Shown piece by piece: positions 48,008 to 61,127 of a stretch of DNA of 64,000 nt; positions within the stretch are counted from its first letter, which is position 1, and each line of letters starts with the position of its first letter. This stretch comes from Syngnathus acus (taxonomy: Eukaryota > Chordata > Actinopteri > Syngnathiformes > Syngnathidae). A program made the translations under genes and the position numbers. The notes below the pieces were generated by a model, which had not been told where the DNA came from, did not search any database, and worked only from the letters and a program-made list of their open reading frames with translations. Location: contig NC_051096.1 in the NCBI RefSeq assembly GCF_901709675.1, forward strand, positions 5,111,001-5,175,000, given 5' to 3'.

Positions 48008-50329
48008 GTGAGTCGAGATATTGAACGCGGGCGCGGCGTTTTTATTTATAGCCAAGGCAAATCTGCTCCAGTTTGGTTTTCAATTCCTCACAACACCACC
48101 TTGATATTTTTGTTGTTGTTTTTTCCTGAATGTTTTTGAATGTCTCATATCAAAAGAACATCTTAGCAAGTGGAACACTATTCCGGAATTGTTCCTCCTC
48201 ACGCTCACAACTCGATTACAGCGACCTTGATCAATGCCACTTCGACGTCTCCCCATATTCATACCTCTATGAATATTTATGAATTTATGATTGAGGGGAA
48301 TTATCTCACAGCGGATTTCATTTTAGCCACTCTTGCGACGGATTTCTCTTCACACGTGGTGAATAATCAGTCCTCGAGAGATTTTTCCACAGTCAACCAA
48401 AACAACCTCATAATAGAAAATTAGAGTCCGAGGTCAGGCCGCATTTTCTGTTAGCCAATAAATATTTGCAGTTTTGTATTTGCGAGCTACTGATTTGTGA
48501 CATTTTCACAAAGCGCTTTGCTGTCGAGTACAGAAAAGTGGAAGCTGTTACGACATGGACGCTGTGTCTCTTGGCAGAAGGCCCATTAGCAAGGCATAAG
48601 GAGTCCCAGCGGTTTATTTCCACTAGTGTGGCATTCTTCCCCGCCCGGAGTAACAAGTGATTTATCCCTCGACTCTCCTTGTCCTGCTGTCCTCAGCACA
48701 ACAACTCTGCTCGGGCCGTAAGACATTCCATGAATGATGAAAAGATCTCCGCTGTGTGCTCGCAAAGCAACATCAAATGTTCTTTAGCTTGGTTAGAAAT
48801 AATACCCACTCTCTACTTTTATCCGAAAAAAATGTCGGTCCTTGTAATTTAATCTTTTTTTTTTTATTGCTACCGTTTCCCAACATCCACAATCTTCTCC
48901 CATAGCACGATGACATCACGGGAGTCCAGACGGGTCATCTAATCCCTCATGATACCAAAAGCATTAGCAAAGCCCCCGAAGCATTAGTCACAGGACAGAT
49001 TTTTCGACATGATAAACAGTAAGGGATTTATTTATTTAGAAAACTCATAGATGAGGACTAGTATTAGCGCTGAAAACATATTGGCTTCTGTCATTTACCT
49101 TGTTTAACGCACCGAGGAAATTACACGCAAGCCACCGAACGGTCCACATTCAGTTAATGCGATGTATTTTAATCATGAGATTCATTCTGTCGCTCTCAAT
49201 CCAAATAAGCATACAAGCGTAACTTAAATGTTAATGTAGGTAAAAGCAGTCTCATGTAAAAGGAAATCATGTCAATGTAGTGCACATTTGCCATCATTAA
49301 AACATAGTGTTTTCATTAAAGGTACCGCGTAGTCAATTTTGAAAGGAAGATCCATTTTTATAAAAGTGAAGAGGTATTTTTCGAATACATGTGGAAAGCA
49401 TTGGCTGCTACATTTAACCATATTTTGGGCAATCTTGCCCTGGCGGGGAATCACATTATGTTGAAAAGTCTTAATGGCTATAAAGTGGCCATATAAGGTA
49501 ATTATGAAATATCCATCACTCCATTTTAACAGAATGACTCCAGATTGCAGGAGGCCACTTCTGCCGTTTTTGCAAAGAAATTGGAACGTTTATATACAAT
49601 AGATTTTTTTGGGACTATAAAAAAAAAAAATACTGAAGCACATGTTACTGTGCAGGTAAATCACTAAAGCTCCTCTCTCAAAGCCATCAGCCAGGAATTG
49701 GCAGGCCTCGGAATCAGCTCAGTGAACAAAAGGCGCCCAGAGGTAAGGGTGAGCTGAGGTGTGTTACCTCCTGCCAGCTAATTGATGACTTCAACGGTTA
49801 AAGGAGACGGCCGAATAAGTCACCGGCGAAGGAAACGTGGAGTAAGGCGGAAAGGCTTTTGTTTGCCTGTCTTTTGTCTCACTTTGACCATCTCTGGCTG
49901 TGACTTGAATTGGTTTTGGCAAGTGTTAAGCTCTGGCTTTGATGGGTCCCTGAACGCACCGCGACGCTGCTTGGCATAGTGATGGCACAGCACTTGGGTT
50001 ACTTTCAAAGTACAGTCACCTTGCCAGTTCATTTTATCTTGGTGGTTAGCGAAATTCCAGGACATAAAGACTATAATCCAGTAAACCCCCCACCCCGACT
50101 AACTATATTTTTGTAAGAAAAACCCAAACGGTGACAAAATACGGTTGTTATACCGCCTGTATTGATCCCAGTGAGGAAGAAAAGAAAAGGTTTTATTAGC
50201 TGTAAAGAAAAGCTTCAGCTGGTTAAGTCTACGTCAAATTGACGCGGACGTCTTTGCGCTTTATCTCGAGCAAACAGCTACTTGATTGATTACCCCTCCT
50301 CTACTTTCTGTTTTTTTTCCCCCCCGCAG
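48008..50329 (+). other. khdrbs3 intron 2
   Basis: A 2.3-kb GT-AG intron. No embedded gene or clear mobile element was seen. Confidence 0.85.
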
Positions 50330-50446
50330 TTTAACTTTGTGGGCAAACTTCTCGGGCCACGTGGGAACTCGTTAAAGAGGCTACAGGAGGACACCCTCAC
50401 AAAAATGTCCATTTTGGGCAAAGGGTCCATGCGAGATAAAGAGAAG
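50330..50446 (+). CDS. khdrbs3: khdrbs3 coding exon 3 (KH core)
   Basis: Residues 71-109. Contains [19 protein letters not shown], the KH helix-loop-helix with the RNA-contacting GPRG loop, and [12 protein letters not shown]. The T/C-rich acceptor ends CCGCAG and the donor is AAG/GTAAGT. Confidence 0.96.
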
Positions 50447-53298
50447 GTAAGTGACCAAGTCCATTGTTGCACTTTTTTTTTTTTTTTTTTAACCATAACC
50501 GTGCATCACTCATAAAACAATGTTTCAGAATGTTCCTCCATGAAGCTTTTAAAATGTCAACAAAAGAAGGCTCAAGAATATTTATTTTTTATACATAAAA
50601 AGCATAGTGATGTTTAGACAGTAACAAGTTATGAATATTCAATACAATTAAAAAGCTGCATTGCTTTCTTTCTATTTTGAAGATTGGACAATATCCGCAA
50701 AGTTAGCAAACACTTTTCAACTGTAAGACTCCTTTGAATCAGTTTATGTCTGGATTTTATGTATTTTCTAAAAAGAAGAAATTTGCTGCAAAAAGCCGCT
50801 TAACGGGTCCTATTCATCAATGATTATGTGGGTGTCTGAAGAGCGGATATAAACGACCGCAACGGCAGCTCGCAAGGAGCACGATTGATTGCAGACTTTG
50901 TTAGCGGGGGCATAAATCGACCGGAGCCGGTCTCGTCGCTGTCTGTGATTTGTCGGCCGCAATGATTCTTGTTATCATACAGCGCATTCTTTTTGATTAC
51001 GGTGATCAATAGTCTCAGACGGTCCAGAAGAGATCCGTCACGGAGATGTGCTGACCCGAGCACCCGTACCTGTCTGCACATGCCCGCCGTGCGATTTAAG
51101 AGCAGACGGCTCGGCTCGGCTTCTTCTTTTATTAAAAGAGAGACTTGCTACCATCTTCAACTGACTTTTCTTGGTATGCTGGAGTTAAGCAGAATCTGTC
51201 ATTGTTATTCCCAAGGCTTGGAATTTCTGGAACTGAGAACCTGGAAGTCAGTCGGCTGCACAGGCAAAACACCCAAAGGCTTTTTTAAGAAGGAATAAAA
51301 ATACAGCCGCCTCCTTCTCAGAGTTGCTTCCAGCCACGCTCTGATGCTTCTATTTATGTTTTCATTTTTATATGTTAGTGAAACACACTGCATTGCCCCT
51401 GATCTGCTCTTAGGTGGGAAAATTTCTACCCTGGGGTGGACGGAAATGTCATTGCAGGAGAAAAAAGTGTAAAGGATAATTGTCCTAATATTTGCCACTC
51501 TTGTGTTGACAATAATGTCAGTGCAGAGGTTTTAAAAGGCACCGAGCTGTCGGGCTTCGGGTCCGGCCGCCTCTTAGCTGTCCTGCTGCTGTCACGGCGT
51601 GATGATGTCGAGGCATCTGTATTACACGACCCCTCCCCTCCCTGATCGGGCCGTAATTAACTCATCCATTTTCCTCCCTGGGACTTTCTCTCACAATCCC
51701 AACGTAGACGGTAAAATTAATTTACTATGCTTCGCTTCCAGCGAGCTCAGTGTGATTGAATTCTTGTTTTAATTGTCAGGGTAGATCTCTTTTGTTCTAG
51801 TTTACTTTGACTTTTTCCAATCATATCTTATTTTATTTACTCATCAACTAAGCTGTGGATATAACACGCACCTGCGTTGTTCTCTGGAAGTATGGTCCAA
51901 AACCGTGAGAGCCGTCCAGGTCAAAAAGATACATGTATTAAAACAAACCTTCCTGCTATGCTTCCCGGTGTTAGCTCGGCCACAATTCCTCACCTTCCGC
52001 TGAGCTGGCTTCACTATATAATCCGTCCCATTTTTCCCCAGACCCATTTCCTTTAATATTTAATTTGAAAGTGGATTTAGCTCAGATATTCCTTTCCCCG
52101 TCTGCAGAAGCATGTTTCCAGGGTGAACAGCTATTTCTAAGAAGATTTATTTGGGGTGGGGGTGTGGGGGGGTAGATATTGCAGATAGATATGAGAAACA
52201 GACAGCTGTAATCTGTCGCTATGGGCTGCTTAGCTGCTGCCGGATCATGGATGCATCTTATCATCGCTGATAGTGTGGCTTTGGAAATCTTTTATACGCG
52301 CTGTGGTTTCATGTACGGATCGGAATCACACAGGTGTAATTTGCAAGTTATTAAATGCAAGATTCGTATGAGCTGTTGTGTTTTTTTTTTTAACAGCTCC
52401 TCTGAGGTTTTCATCTGTTCTTACAATTTCATGGCTGTCACGGGCTGTATAGTTTCCCTTTGACTTTTAAAGCAAATGACTCATGGTATCATTAAACTGA
52501 GTCATCTTTTTCAGACCATAATGATTGTTTTTCCAAGAGATTTTTTTTTCTTTTCCCCCTCAATGCAAATATCCCCAACACATAAAAGGGTTAGATCTGC
52601 GTCGCACTCTTGCTTACACACTCGACACCGGCGGCTCGGTAAAAGCCCAGATTTATGGAGGAAATTAGCATATCATTAACATACCACAGGCGCTCTTAAA
52701 AGAAGGTTATTTATAATTAGATGACATCAGAGACACCGGCTCGCGTGCTGCTGCTGAGGCAGGAGAAGGGAAAGAGGAAGTAGAGACGATCGGAAAGCCC
52801 CGGAGAAGATGCTTTTGCTGGAAAAAGTGGGACACGGAACCTGTTGTTTCTTCCCGCGATGTTATCGGAGACATTCGGGGGCTTTTGCCGTCCTATTTCC
52901 CCACATCATCCCGGCCTGCTTCTGTCGAGGCCGAAGCCCGCCGCTGTTTACATTAGTTCCCGTCGTGTTGTTTTAAATTAACATAATTTAATCCCTTTTA
53001 TTATTACAAACTTTGTTATGAATAAGATAACACTGGTTTGTTATTAACATTGAAAACGTCATTTTAAATTGAATTTATATCGACTAGATAAGTTTGATAC
53101 CAAAAGCTGGCAGCGACTAGTCTTGACTGACGGTTGCAATCCAAATAATTTTAAGGATGTCTGTTTACAAGCGCCCCCAAGACGCATCTCTCGCAGTCAA
53201 GCATCATTCTCTCACCGTAATGGGAAAATCTGGGCCCATGGCGCAATCTGACAGCTAACTGGCATCCCATTTAGCTGCAATGTTTTCGCCTCCGTCAG
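50447..53298 (+). other. khdrbs3 intron 3
   Basis: A 2.85-kb GT-AG intron. It contains A/T homopolymers and no recognisable gene. The AT-rich part at 52620-52740 with TAAT-type motifs is a weak regulatory candidate. Confidence 0.8.
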
Positions 53299-53445
53299 GA
53301 AGAAGAGCTGCGCCAAAGCGGCGAGACCAAATATCAGCATCTCAACGAAGACCTGCACGTTCTCATCGAGGTTTTCGCCCCGCCGGCTGAGGCCTACGCC
53401 AGGATGGGTCATGCCTTGGAGGAGATCAAGAAGTTTCTCATACCA
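53299..53445 (+). CDS. khdrbs3: khdrbs3 coding exon 4 (end of KH domain)
   Basis: Residues 110-158. Contains [38 protein letters not shown] and [11 protein letters not shown]. These are the last KH strand and helix, which hold the family's KH dimer interface. Acceptor TCCGTCAG, donor CCA/GTATGT. Confidence 0.96.
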
Positions 53446-53956
53446 GTATGTTACGCACACACGATGAAAAATGTCCTCAATGGAACAATGACCTTTTTTT
53501 TTTTTTATCACATACACACACATTAAATGGAATTCTCTCCTCCTGCACTGGGCTTATTTACTCTCCCGCCATTTATTATAGATGATCTCTGCAATGCTCT
53601 CAGCTCTTCTGATTTACATCTCATTAATTATCTGCAGCTCCCCACCTCCCTCCCAACCCAAACCCGACCGGCCAACACCATCCCTGCTCACTGGTGTATT
53701 TTTTTCTGTCCCTATAGAATACAATCACACTTAAGAGTCACAATGCTTTTGTGAATGCATTCCAATGTACTTGCATGGAAAGGCAAATCTGCATATTCAT
53801 CTTTTTTTTTTTTTGTCTCAAGCAAAGTACATTAATTAGATGTTCCTGCTGCTGTAGCCCTGAAGATAAAGTCTGTAATTGAATACAGTTTAATTGAAAG
53901 TGAGTCAACTGCTGTGTGTGTATGTTTTTTCTAAATATGCGTGTGTGTGTGTGCAG
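53446..53956 (+). other. khdrbs3 intron 4
   Basis: A 511-bp intron ending in a (GT)n tract directly before the GTGCAG acceptor, so the polypyrimidine tract is weak. Confidence 0.85.
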
Positions 53957-54096
53957 GATTACAATGATGAGATCAGACAGGCCCAGCTGCAGGAGCTCAC
54001 GTACCTGAATGGAGGCTCAGAGGATGCCAAGGTACCAGCGGTGAGGGGCAAGTCGGCCACCCGTGCAAGAGGGACACCTGTGCCAGGACCTCCCAG
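53957..54096 (+). CDS. khdrbs3: khdrbs3 coding exon 5 (QUA2)
   Basis: Residues 159-205. [20 protein letters not shown] is the QUA2 segment, followed by the start of the Arg/Gly/Pro linker. The Q-A-Q-L-Q-E-L-T form is diagnostic of KHDRBS3. It ends in phase 2 at CCCAG/GTAACC. Confidence 0.95.
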
Positions 54097-55414
54097 GTAA
54101 CCTGCTTCCATATTTGTGCGTGTGTGGTCATGTGCTTATGTTGATGAGATGTCCTCGGAATAGTTATGTAAAAATATTCCCATCCTACATTTAATCTTAT
54201 AAGATTTTACAATGAAAAGATTAACATGAAAGACTTTATATGCAAGTCGTCTCAGGGGCTCCCTCTGATCTTTCAGTCTTTTTTTTTTTTCACGTTAACT
54301 AAAAATACTGGTGGCCATTCCAAGAGTTTGCAAAGTTTGGAAGGGAAAAACTCATAAAAGTGTGTTTTTGTTTATATAAAAAGAAAGTAATGGGTCTTCT
54401 ATTAGAGTCGGAGTTAACCAAGGACACGCAGGTTGTTTACTTTGAGTGTGGATATAATTGGTTTTTAACACAATCTGTAATTACCGTCTACCATGGAGAT
54501 AAAATATGGTTTCAGTTTCTTTTTTTGCTTTGAATTCAAATAGATTATAAAATAGAATAGAATAGATCTTTTTTGTCATTGTCATACATGTACAACGAAA
54601 TTTAAAAATGTTCAGGAAAGAATTTGCCCCTCGACCTGACTCCTCCACCTCGCCAGCATCAGACAGTTCTCGTTTCTATCAAGTAAACATCCACCGCTGT
54701 CCTCGACAGTCTTAAGAATCCAAGGTTTCACCCACACGGAATGAAAAGCATAGAAAGCACATGACCCTCGGAGCCACCTTCCCCCCCCCGTTTCTTCACA
54801 TCATTTACTTGCCCTTAAAGCCGATTTAGCCGACACGATAAAAGCTGTTAGGTTTTTAACAAACCGCGAGGTCAGCCAGCATACAAACCTGCAACGCTTT
54901 GTATCCATTCAACGAGATGACTGTCCAGGTCCAAATATCAGCACCTCAAAAAGTATTTAGCTGCTTAATGGCATGCTTGTGACTGAAAATTATTCAACAA
55001 ACATTCACTATATTCAATTTTTGGGGCCTGGCATATTTCAGGGGGGGCAGTACCCTTGCGCATCCCCCTTTAGCTCCGTCAGCAGTTATGCTAGCAGCAG
55101 TTGTTGCTGGATTTGTCGTTGCATCATATGTAATCATCTAAATGTTGTGGAAAGGCACTCTACGGACATGGCTCGGAGCCAAGCTGGCGTGGAAGGCGGC
55201 TTCCTTTCAAACATAGTAAATTAAAGCAGCTCATCATAATGACTGTGATTATAGTCGACATCATATATTGATGATATCCAATACTAAGCATGTAACAGTA
55301 CCCTTAAATGGATTGGCGGTATGTCGACACGCACACATCCACTTTCCTTTATCGCGTACTTGGTAATGCAAAAACCGGACTCCAGATTCAGCTTTGTCTT
55401 GTGTGCCGTGTCAG
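54097..55414 (+). other. khdrbs3 intron 5
   Basis: A 1.3-kb GT-AG intron holding a LINE-tail fragment at 54543-54610. Confidence 0.8.
54543..54610 (-). mobile_element. LINE/SINE 3'-tail fragment
   Basis: Repeated AGAATAG units run into TGTCATTGTCATACATGTAC and AACGAAATT. This is the reversed tail sequence common to many fish retroposons. Only the tail is present. Confidence 0.5.
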
Positions 55415-55595
55415 GAGTCGAGGAGGCGTACCCCCTTTGCATGCAGCCATGCCCAGGGGAGCAGCACCCAGAGGAGCTCCACCCAGCCGCACAGCATCTA
55501 CCAGGGGGAGGGGAGTGCAACGGGCCAGGGGAGCCCCACCAGCGACCGGCTACCGACCAGCTCCACCCATTGTCCAGGACACCTATGACGAATAT
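55415..55595 (+). CDS. khdrbs3: khdrbs3 coding exon 6 (RG/Pro-rich)
   Basis: Residues 206-265. PRGAAPRGAPPSRTAS, TRGRGVQRARGAPP and TGYRPAPPIVQDTYDEY make up the Arg-Gly methylation substrate and proline-rich SH3/WW-binding region typical of SAM68-like proteins. It is somewhat shorter than the human equivalent. Acceptor GTGTCAG, donor TAT/GTAAGT. Confidence 0.93.
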
Positions 55596-55615
55596 GTAAG
55601 TGACTGTTTTTGACT

Positions 55616-55994
55616 TACCGTATTTTCGGACTATAAGGCGCACCTAAAAACCTAAAGTTTTCCCAAAAGCCGACAGTGCACCTTATATATGGACCGAATT
55701 CCTAAATTTAAACTGGCCCGAAGCATTGTGTCATGAAATCAATCATAAGTGGCCCGCTGAAGCATGAATCAAAAAGACTATGGCTCATTATTTTGTGATT
55801 ATAAAGTAATTTGTTGCGTCTGAAGTTGAAATAAAAAAGATAAAATGGAGAATGATTGAAAAATCTGACATGATGCATTAATGGTGCGCCTTATAGTCCG
55901 GTTCGCCTTATATAAGGACAAAGTTTTAAAATGGGCCATTCATTGAAGGTGCGCCTTATAGTCCGGTGCGCCTTATAGTCCGGAAAATACGGTA
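55616..55994. mobile_element. MITE, GCGC-type TIR family (copy A3)
   Basis: The left end is TACCGTATTTTCGGACTATA, the right end TAGTCCGGAAAATACGGTA, with TA at both edges. The interior is shared with 980-1369. Confidence 0.87.
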
Positions 55995-57664
55995 GTCTTA
56001 ATTAATGATGTCTTCATGTGATTGTGCCCAAAAAAAAAGTCCCGTGCCACTATGTCAAGCTGGATTTAAGAAATGGAAGAGTTGAGTTGGCCCGACTCGG
56101 GTTATTACCGCAGCGGTCCGTGCCTAAGCACATGTGACAAGTTTATTCAGCGGGTTGCTATTCAAATGCGTGGAGGTCGAGCGAATGACTCCTAGACCAG
56201 CTGTTTCCCATCATTGTCACCGTTGTATACTACATCTCGCCGCCTGTGTCTCTGGTACGGGGACAGGAACAAAAAAAAATGATCCCGGCATCTGCCGGAT
56301 GATAAATCTAACCACATCACGGCAAATTAGAGGCAGAATGAGCTGCTCCGTGTTATCGGAATACATCAGCGTCGCGAGACAAGCGTGGGGCCATCAGGAG
56401 CTGAGAAAGCCCTTTTTGTAGTCATCAGTGACATGACAAAGTGATGTTCCCGCTTTGCTCACGCATTCATTCGCAGACTTGTAAAACGTTCTCCAGCTGT
56501 TCTTTTTTATTAAAGAGACGTACGATGCGTTCTTTCGGAATATAAAATGCTTTCCATCTGTCACTTTACGCGCCATCTTTCTCGTTTTAATTGTAGCACC
56601 AAAATGCCCACTGCAAAAAAAACCTCCTGTTTGAATTTGAGTTATTTACATAGCAATCATGGCACATTGAGGGAAATAAATTAAATAAAAAATGTAGACT
56701 TGAAGGTGTTTCATGCCAAGAGCAGGACACATGCCGGTCATGTCTATTGGTGTTGCAACACCAATTCACACCCAAATGCACACACTAAAAAATATATATA
56801 TATTAAAAAAATATTTTCCTTATGTCCCTCAGGCCAAGCAGCACATGTTCAGCCTTGTTGAGAGTCAAACAGTGCTAATTGCATCCTGTTCAACTGTGGT
56901 CTTTGGTCTTTTTTGTTTTTTTACCTTCTTGGTTCCCTTTCCTCTTACTCATTTTGCATAACATGAATGGATGAATGATTGCAAATATATGCACATGGAG
57001 ATGGATTATTGGAGCAACTGATGAACGTACACATAGGTGGGCAGATGTCAACTTCTCTGCATTTGCTTGTTCCATTCCGCCGCTACAGCAAGGAGGTCAT
57101 CTACTGGTCAGCGTGGGCAAAATGTTACATTTTGATCTAAAATGCCTCCCGGTGTGGGTGTGCAATCGAACGGCGGTCCGATTGATGGGCTGGTGGCCCA
57201 TCCCGGATGTACCGCGGCCCGGAGGTGAGGCAGAGACAGCAGCTATTCCATTTCATCTTTTCAGCGCGTGTGGATTTCTGCAGGGCTGTTGCGTTAATGG
57301 CCTGAGCTTCCGACGAGGCGGCAGGGCGGATGTGAATAAGCTTTTGATTTAGATGCAACTTAACCAAGATGACAAAAAAAGAGAGCGAGCTGAGACATTT
57401 GTCACAAAATCCGTTTCCATAGTAATATGTTGCATGGAGCTTGTGTGGTGGCTCCCACTAATCGACACCCAGTTATTCTAAGATTGTGCGCTTTGATTGC
57501 TCATGGTGCTAGAAATTAAATGCTTAAGTCAAGCCAATCAGAACAGCTGAACTTTGAGTTGTAGACTGATTGCGATTACGATTGCTGGACATTACACATT
57601 ACATCCTGACACTCAGATGTTACATCTGTAAAGCTGACATTTATGCTGGTAATTTAATTTAATT

Positions 57665-57958
57665 TACCGTATTTTCCGCACTATAAAGTGCACCTAAAAA
57701 CTTCCAATTTTCTCAAAAGCCGACAGTGCGCCTTATATATGGACCAATATGGAGCCACTACAGCAGGTGTGTCCAAAGTCCGGCCCGCGGGCCAAATGTA
57801 TATATCTTATATATGGACAAAGTTTTAAAATGGGCCATTCATTGAAGGTGCGCCTTATAATCTGATGCGCCTTATATATGGACAAAGTTTTAAAATGGGC
57901 CATGCATTGAAGGTGCGCCTTATAATCGGGTGCGCCTTATAGTACGGGAAATACGGTA
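57665..57958. mobile_element. MITE, GCGC-type TIR family, rearranged (copy A4), with nested hAT remnant
   Basis: It has the same ends as the family (TACCGTATTTTCCGCACTAT to ATAGTACGGGAAATACGGTA). The normal interior is replaced by repeated CGCCTTATA-type motifs and by GTGTGTCCAAAGTCCGGCCC at about 57767, which looks like one end of a hAT element. Confidence 0.75.
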
Positions 57959-60900
57959 ATTTAATTTAATTTACAGATAAAATATTTAATATACATTTAT
58001 AGAACACTGTACCTTAAATACACCTAGCACGCTTTTGCATTCATGTAAATGAACATCCTTGGCCAGCATTTGAAGAAAGAGGTTCCTTCTGGAAATTAAG
58101 TCAAGCCCTTGCGTAGAGAGCATATCGATGTCGTCTTATCTGCTGCGGTGTTGTTGCGGAGCACAGTGGAGCAGCCGCGATAGCGCCGTAGTAACACAGA
58201 AGCGAGCCCTCTGTTCATCTTTAGGCCGCCCCTTATCTTTTAACAACACGCCTCTCAGACGTCCTTTGGCATACAAATGAAAGAGTCACTTAGGGAGCCC
58301 TATCTGCCTCCCGTTTGCTGGCTTTGCCCCATCCAATAATACCCCCCCCCCCCTCACCCATTCACTGTCACACTAATCCTGTCTAGCGTTCGGGGGCACA
58401 GCAGTGTTGCAGGCGTGTCGCCTTATTGTGCTCGCCAAGATTTTTCAAGTAAAGAGGATATCAGATGTCTTCACTCTGTTATTTCCTCCGTCTTATTTCA
58501 AATCACGTTTGACACTGAAGGGAAAAATCCTCCGACAATATGATTTATCAGTCGACCTTATCTCTCGCTTGTAAAAAGGAACGGAGCTCTAATAAATGAC
58601 AATATTACCGCGGAAGGTTAATATGGTCTTTAGTAGAAGGTTAGACAACATTCCAGAAATGTTCATACTAGACATGTTTTTGTGCAAACATTCAAATTGA
58701 AATGAATGTTTGCAGTTTGAGATAACACGCCTTCACAATCAACCAGGGAGTTGAGTCCACGCCAAGATTTCACCTTAAAGCACCTCAAAGTGCTTACTTT
58801 ACTCAATGGGGATGTAATTAAGGACATAATAAACATTCAGACCATTTTTTTAAAGCATCTTTTTGGCAGCGCCGAATGTAAAACGAAGCCACGATAGTCG
58901 GAAGTGTTCTCAGGAGAATTTCGCACTGCAATTAGTTGAAGACGGATGGATTTGATTGGTTGAGCTTGAAAGATGTACAAAGCTCATGCAGACTCGACTG
59001 GTTGAAAGTATGAATATATTATGAAAACGCTGCATAATTTCCCCCCCAACTTGGTTGAATCTACATTTTTATTATACCAGGACCAAGCTAAAATAGAAAA
59101 AAAAAAAACTCATTAATTTATGATCAAATGGCCATATGTAGAATTATGGTATCCCGATCATATATTAATTTTTTATCAAAGCCTCACATTCCCTCTTGAG
59201 AAAAGAACTGAAATGTAAATATTACTGTGTATTCTATTTTTGTGACTATTTCCACATGGAAATCGAAAGGAACTGCATATGGACAGCTGTTCTTGTTCTG
59301 AATATTTTTTTTAATACTTTTTTTATCTGTGACAGCAGACTTTGTTATCTGGTGCACCCTTTGACTGTACAAATGTACCAGCGTGATTTTTTTTGACAGC
59401 TAAGACTGTGCTACATGATTTTACTTTTTGTGTCACTGCTTATTCAATATTCATAACAACACTTGTTTTTTTTTTCTCTGCCTGCAGTCAGAGGAAAATA
59501 ATAGATATAACTTTAAAACAATAAAAAATAAGAGTTTGGGAACAGGGAAAGGAGAGCGGGGGGTGATTTTTGACCAAAAAGATTTCATATCAAGCTGACA
59601 TTTCTGACATTTTACATTGTTTATTTCAGCAGTCTGTCGCTTAAAGTGACTCAGGGAACGCTGCTTTTATTTATTTATTATTTTGGTGAGATAAGCCACT
59701 CGCACGCTGGATGCAATTGTGATTTAATATCGATGTTGTGTTTTGGAGCTTGCTGCGTCGAACAATTTGTCGAGCAATAATGCTAATGGAATTTTCTTAT
59801 CGATGTCATAGATTATCACTTGTTTGTGTATCGCACATGTTCTGGAATTGGTTGACCAGTCCAGCGTGTCGCAACCCTCCCTTCGTCACCATAACGATGA
59901 CGTGAATGGATATTTGTGATGGATTCTGCCATGCTGCTGTATTGCAATGTGAATTAATCACAGCTATGAGCAGGGATTTGAAAAGGTTGGCTGCTCAAAT
60001 CGTATTTATTTTTACTGCCGATTGAGTTTAGTGCCGTCGGCTATTTTATTGATCATGTGACAGGCACACTTGGCAAATAGCTTTTTGATCCATTTTGGTT
60101 GCAATTAGTTCATGTCCATTGTGTTGTTAATGTAGAGACGATCTCAGTGTTATGCCAATACTTAATTTATTTTAGTCAGGTTGGAGGCCGGGGATCAAGC
60201 AAATTTTATTTTAAGTGACGTGAAGTGTACTTTTGCTGACTAAGCGCATTATTTTGGCAAGAAACAGCAGATTTATAAACAAATCCATCTGCTTTTTTTT
60301 TCATATTGCGCTTCCCCTTTTAGGATCACAAGGTGAGCTGAATCATCTGACATTGAGTGAAATCCGGGGTTCACCCTGGACTAGTACCCAGCCATTTACA
60401 CTTTAATTTTAATTAAATTAAAATAAATAAATACATAAATAAATACAAAAAATGAATACATAAATTAATAAATACAATTTTGGGAGGGGGATTGAAGATC
60501 TGTTTTTCAGTTTCAGACCCAAATTCGGTTCCTGACCTGACCACAAACACTTTGTACATCTTGGTCATGCAATTCCTCACATTTTTTCCCAGAAGACTTC
60601 ACAATAAAAGACTCAATTCCAGCCCTGTCATTTTGCAAAAAAAAAAAAAAAAAGTGCACATGTAATCAGGCATTAGTACCTTACTAATAAAGCGGACGTG
60701 ATGATCATTTCTTGTGGGGCTGAATCTCACAGACATTAATTTCATGCATACAAATCAGACGCAGATGGAATTAGCTGAAAATTGCGCCGGGGGTTGGGGG
60801 TGGGGACATGTCGCTAGGGGTCGAAACCTTTTGTGGAACATAAGTCTCGTTTATCCGGAATTAGGACGAGTGTAGCGGCGGTTGGCTTTGATGTTTCTCT

Positions 60901-61044
60901 GATGGTGGTGGTGGGGGGTGCCATGCAGAGGGGGTACGCTGCCAGAGTCCAAGCAGATGTTCACAGCTCAGGCTTTGACACGTGACCGCCGCATCTCATC
61001 AAATTCCAAAATGTCTAACCACTCGTCTGAATCTTCCGTTCCAG

Positions 61045-61127
61045 GATTACGACGACGGCTACGGAACTGCGTACGACGACCAAGGATACGAGTCCTACGA
61101 TAACAACTACACCAATCAAGGACAAAA
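61045..61127 (+). CDS. khdrbs3: khdrbs3 coding exon 7 (Tyr-rich tail)
   Basis: Residues 266-292. DYDDGYGTAYDDQGYESYDN then NYTNQGQ is the start of the tyrosine-rich C-terminal region, a tyrosine-kinase substrate in this family. Acceptor TTCCAG, donor AA/GTAAGT (phase 2), so at least one further exon must follow beyond 64 kb. Confidence 0.94.

Larger units (their letters stand above)
55596..61044 (+). other. khdrbs3 intron 6 (5.4 kb)
   Basis: GT-AG intron with two MITEs (55616-55994, 57665-57958), a hAT remnant and many homopolymers. No gene recognised. The first MITE begins only 20 bp after the exon end. Confidence 0.82.
32322..61127 (+). other. khdrbs3: khdrbs3 gene (5' part; T-STAR/SLM2), seven coding exons
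   Basis: STAR-family nuclear RNA-binding protein that binds U/A-rich pre-mRNA as a dimer and controls alternative splicing (in mammals, neurexin exons). Exons encode 292 residues: QUA1 (1-60), maxi-KH domain with GPRG at 79-82, QUA2 (to about 180), an RG/Pro-rich region (about 185-255) and the start of the Tyr-rich tail. [32 protein letters not shown] and [12 protein letters not shown] point to KHDRBS3 over KHDRBS1/2. Human KHDRBS3 is 346 residues, so about 55 C-terminal residues remain in exons beyond the window. All introns are GT-AG and all exon joins keep phase. Confidence 0.95.
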
